From Firmicutes bacterium UBA4975 (lineage in GTDB: Bacteria > Bacillota > Proteinivoracia > UBA4975): 6,180 nucleotides of DNA. The notes under the pieces were generated by a model. That model worked only from the letters and a program-made list of their open reading frames with translations. It searched no databases and was not told the DNA's origin. How positions within the stretch are numbered: the stretch's first letter is position 1; each line of letters starts with the position of its first letter. The translations under genes and the position numbers were made by a program. The stretch spans positions 1 through 6,180 of the forward strand of contig DGZR01000075.1 of assembly GCA_002397155.1 (NCBI GenBank), read 5' to 3'. This document shows, one piece after another, positions 4,602-6,180 of this stretch.

Positions 4602-5522
4602 ATGATGAAAGATGTCTTTGTCCTGGTCAACCCCGCCTCGGCCAACGGCAGCACAAAAAAAGTCTGGCCGGATATAGAGAGGGAGATGAAGGTGCGGGGG
4701 TTGGAATTTAGAGCCCACCTCACCACCGGCAGGGGAGACGCAACCCTGGCAGTCCGCCGGGCCCTGAAAGAGGGGCGGACCACCGTTATCTCCATCGGCG
4801 GCGACGGCACCGCCAACGAAGTCGTGAACGGCTTTTTTGAGGGAGGCGCTCCAATAAACCCCGCTGCCCGTCTGGGTCTAATTTCTCGGGGCACGGGCTG
4901 TGACCTCATCCGCACCCTGGGCATCCCCAAGGACTTTCCGGCGGCCCTGGAGACAATACTGGCCAACCGAGAGAGAAAAATCGACCTGGCCCGGGTTGAG
5001 TTCAGCCAGGACGGCGCCCCCCAGCAGCGCTACTTTGCCAATATCTTTGACGCCGGCCTGGGGGCGGTGGTGGCTGCCCGAGTAAACGATGTGTCAAAAT
5101 CTGCCGGCGGTTTTCTCTCCTTCCTGCTGGGCACCTTAAAGACCATCCTGGCTTTCAAAAGCTACCAGGCCCAGGTGACAGCCGACGGGGTGGAACTCTA
5201 CCGGGGCCCTTTGACCCTGGCCGGGGCGGCCAACGGCCGCTACTTTGGCGGCGGCATGCACCTGGCACCGGTGGCCCTCATCGACGACGGCGAACTGGAC
5301 CTCATCCTGGTCCGGGGCATGGGCAAGCTCAGCCTCCTGGTCAACCTGGTGCGAATTTACCGGGGCACCCATCTCACCCACCCCAAGGTCAGCGCCCACC
5401 GGGTCCGGGAAGTCGTCATCACCGGCGAAAAGCCCATCGAACTGGAGATGGACGGAGAGACTCCGGGAAAGACCCCGGCCACCATCCGGGTATGCCCGGG
5501 GGCCCTTCGGGTTTTGTGCTAA
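4602..5522 (+). CDS. Diacylglycerol/lipid kinase (DagK/YegS family)
   Basis: A 306-residue kinase of the diacylglycerol kinase catalytic family, which phosphorylates diacylglycerol or a related lipid (sphingosine-like or undecaprenol-like substrates occur in the family) at the inner membrane face with ATP. Domain 1 holds LVNPASANG (8-16), the ATP-site loop SIGGDGTANEVVNG (64-77) and RGTGCDLIRTLGIP (96-109). The C-terminal beta-sandwich domain holds FANIFDAGLGA, then NGRYFGGGMHLAPVALIDDGELDL, and ends in ELEMDGE, all typical. In place of the common GTGND the protein has GTGCD (97-101). The start is ATG 4602 or ATG 4605; AAAGGAG (4590-4596) is 5 and 8 nt away respectively. In Gram-positive bacteria such enzymes (DgkB) recycle diacylglycerol released by lipoteichoic acid synthesis, but that role is not shown here. 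It is closed by a terminator at 5526-5547. Confidence 0.88.
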   Translation: MMKDVFVLVNPASANGSTKKVWPDIEREMKVRGLEFRAHLTTGRGDATLAVRRALKEGRTTVISIGGDGTANEVVNGFFEGGAPINPAARLGLISRGTGCDLIRTLGIPKDFPAALETILANRERKIDLARVEFSQDGAPQQRYFANIFDAGLGAVVAARVNDVSKSAGGFLSFLLGTLKTILAFKSYQAQVTADGVELYRGPLTLAGAANGRYFGGGMHLAPVALIDDGELDLILVRGMGKLSLLVNLVRIYRGTHLTHPKVSAHRVREVVITGEKPIELEMDGETPGKTPATIRVCPGALRVLC

Positions 5523-5525
5523 ACC

Positions 5526-5547
5526 AACCGGCCTGGGGCCGGTTTTT
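5526..5547 (+). terminator. Intrinsic terminator after the lipid kinase gene
   Basis: AACCGGCC (5526-5533) and GGCCGGTT (5537-5544) form an eight-pair GC-rich stem with a tight TGG loop, and a T5 run (5543-5547) follows. It starts 3 nt after the stop codon. This is a standard Rho-independent terminator that separates the kinase from the rubrerythrin gene. Confidence 0.85.
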
Positions 5548-5620
5548 GTGCCCCAGCCCCCCTGGCAGACAACCCCGGCCGGGCTAAGGTTAACACGGGA
5601 CAGCGTTCTCACAAAATGCC

Positions 5621-5649
5621 TTGCCCCCCTCGGGTATTACGGTTAAAAT
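5621..5649 (+). promoter_or_regulatory. SigA-type promoter of the rubrerythrin gene
   Basis: TTGCCC (5621-5626) and TAAAAT (5644-5649) are spaced by 17 nt and match the consensus at four and five of six bases. The start of transcription would lie near 5656, leaving a leader of about 28 nt. A small inverted repeat AGATA-CAA-TATCT (5652-5664) sits on the probable start point and could be an operator; it does not resemble a PerR box. Confidence 0.6.
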
Positions 5650-5683
5650 AAGAGATACAATATCTAGAAAGGAAGTGAACCTT

Positions 5684-6180
5684 TTGGCCAACATCAAAGG
5701 AACCCAGACAGAAAAGAATCTCTTGGCTACCTTTGCCGGGGAATCCCAGGCCCGCAACAAGTACTTTTTCTACCACCAGGTGGCGCAGAAAGAGGGATTC
5801 CAGCACATCGCCAAGGTCTTTTTAGAGACCGCCGAGAACGAAAGGACCCATGCCAAGCAGGCCTTTAAGTACTTAGGAGGTCTGGGCAACACAGCGGAAA
5901 ACCTAAAAGACGCCGCCGACGGGGAAAATTACGAGTGGAGCACGATGTACAAAGAATTTGAAGAGATCGCCCGCCAGGAGGGCTTTGCCGAAATAGCGGA
6001 CTGGTTCCACGAAGTGGCGGAGGTAGAAGAAGAGCACGAAAAGCGCTACCTCAAGCTGCTGGCCAACGTCCAGTCCGGCCGGGTCTTTAAGCGGGAGGAG
6101 CCGGTCCAGTGGCGCTGCCTCAACTGCGGCTACATCCACACCGGCCCCGAAGCTCCGGAAATCTGCCCGGCCTGTTTCCA
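5684..6180 (+). CDS. rbr: Rubrerythrin (3' end cut by window)
   Basis: Cytoplasmic non-haem iron peroxidase that reduces hydrogen peroxide with electrons from rubredoxin/NAD(P)H; typical of anaerobes. The first 165 residues are visible. The ferritin-like domain (about 1-130) carries the diiron ligands Glu20 (AGES), Glu53 and His56 (ENERTH), Glu91 and Glu94 (KEFEEIA), and Glu115 and His118 (EEEH). The C-terminal rubredoxin-like domain begins WRCLNCGY (143-150) and continues CPAC (161-164), giving the four cysteines for one iron. Only the last handful of residues should be missing. The start is TTG 5684, supported by AAGGAAGTGA (5669-5678) 5 nt upstream and by the family N-terminus MANIKGTQTEKNL; the first ATG in frame comes only at residue 88, far too late. 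It has its own promoter behind the kinase terminator. Confidence 0.96.
   Translation, partial: MANIKGTQTEKNLLATFAGESQARNKYFFYHQVAQKEGFQHIAKVFLETAENERTHAKQAFKYLGGLGNTAENLKDAADGENYEWSTMYKEFEEIARQEGFAEIADWFHEVAEVEEEHEKRYLKLLANVQSGRVFKREEPVQWRCLNCGYIHTGPEAPEICPACF

Noticed and set aside
4409..4966. 185-codon minus-strand ORF opposite the DUF1893 end and lipid kinase start
   Set aside because: It overlaps two well-supported plus-strand genes, is rich in Arg/Pro/Ala as expected for a shadow frame, and shows no domain.

Overview
The window looks like chromosomal DNA from an anaerobic, fairly GC-rich Gram-positive bacterium, most likely of class Clostridia (Peptococcaceae/Moorella/Desulfotomaculum-like). 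The reasons are a tetrahydrofolate (THF) riboswitch in front of a lone folate ECF-transporter S subunit, short Bacillus-type signal peptidases with a single membrane anchor, strong AGGAGG-type ribosome binding sites with GTG and TTG starts, and a rubrerythrin gene. This assignment is inferred from gene families and style, not from a match.

The left part (about 1-2440) is read on the minus strand. An operon of rimI (N-acetyltransferase) and two tandem paralogous type I signal peptidases runs leftwards, with a 1-nt overlap and then a 15-nt gap. Right behind it a separate promoter, whose -35 box touches the stop codon of the second peptidase, starts a THF riboswitch leader. That leader controls folT, which imports folate. 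The leader can fold into two mutually exclusive hairpins, one of which buries the folT ribosome binding site and ends in a T tract.

The right part (about 2480-6180) is read on the plus strand. From a divergent promoter comes a Cof-type HAD phosphatase that appears to start at a rare ATC codon and ends at an intrinsic terminator. Then follow a DUF503 (YlxP-like) gene, a 56-codon unrecognised ORF with a strong ribosome binding site overlapping a DUF1893 (TM1506-like) gene, a diacylglycerol/lipid kinase with its own terminator, and a rubrerythrin gene with its own promoter that is cut by the window end.

Taken together this is mostly ordinary housekeeping and stress-protection content: protein export and maturation, folate uptake, lipid recycling and peroxide detoxification. 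I see no mobile element, CRISPR array, tRNA or rRNA. The best leads are the riboswitch expression platform, the non-canonical start of the HAD gene, and the small ORF translationally coupled to the DUF1893 gene. No stretch longer than about 300 bases lacks a gene. The longest gap, 716-905, is filled by the riboswitch leader and its promoter.
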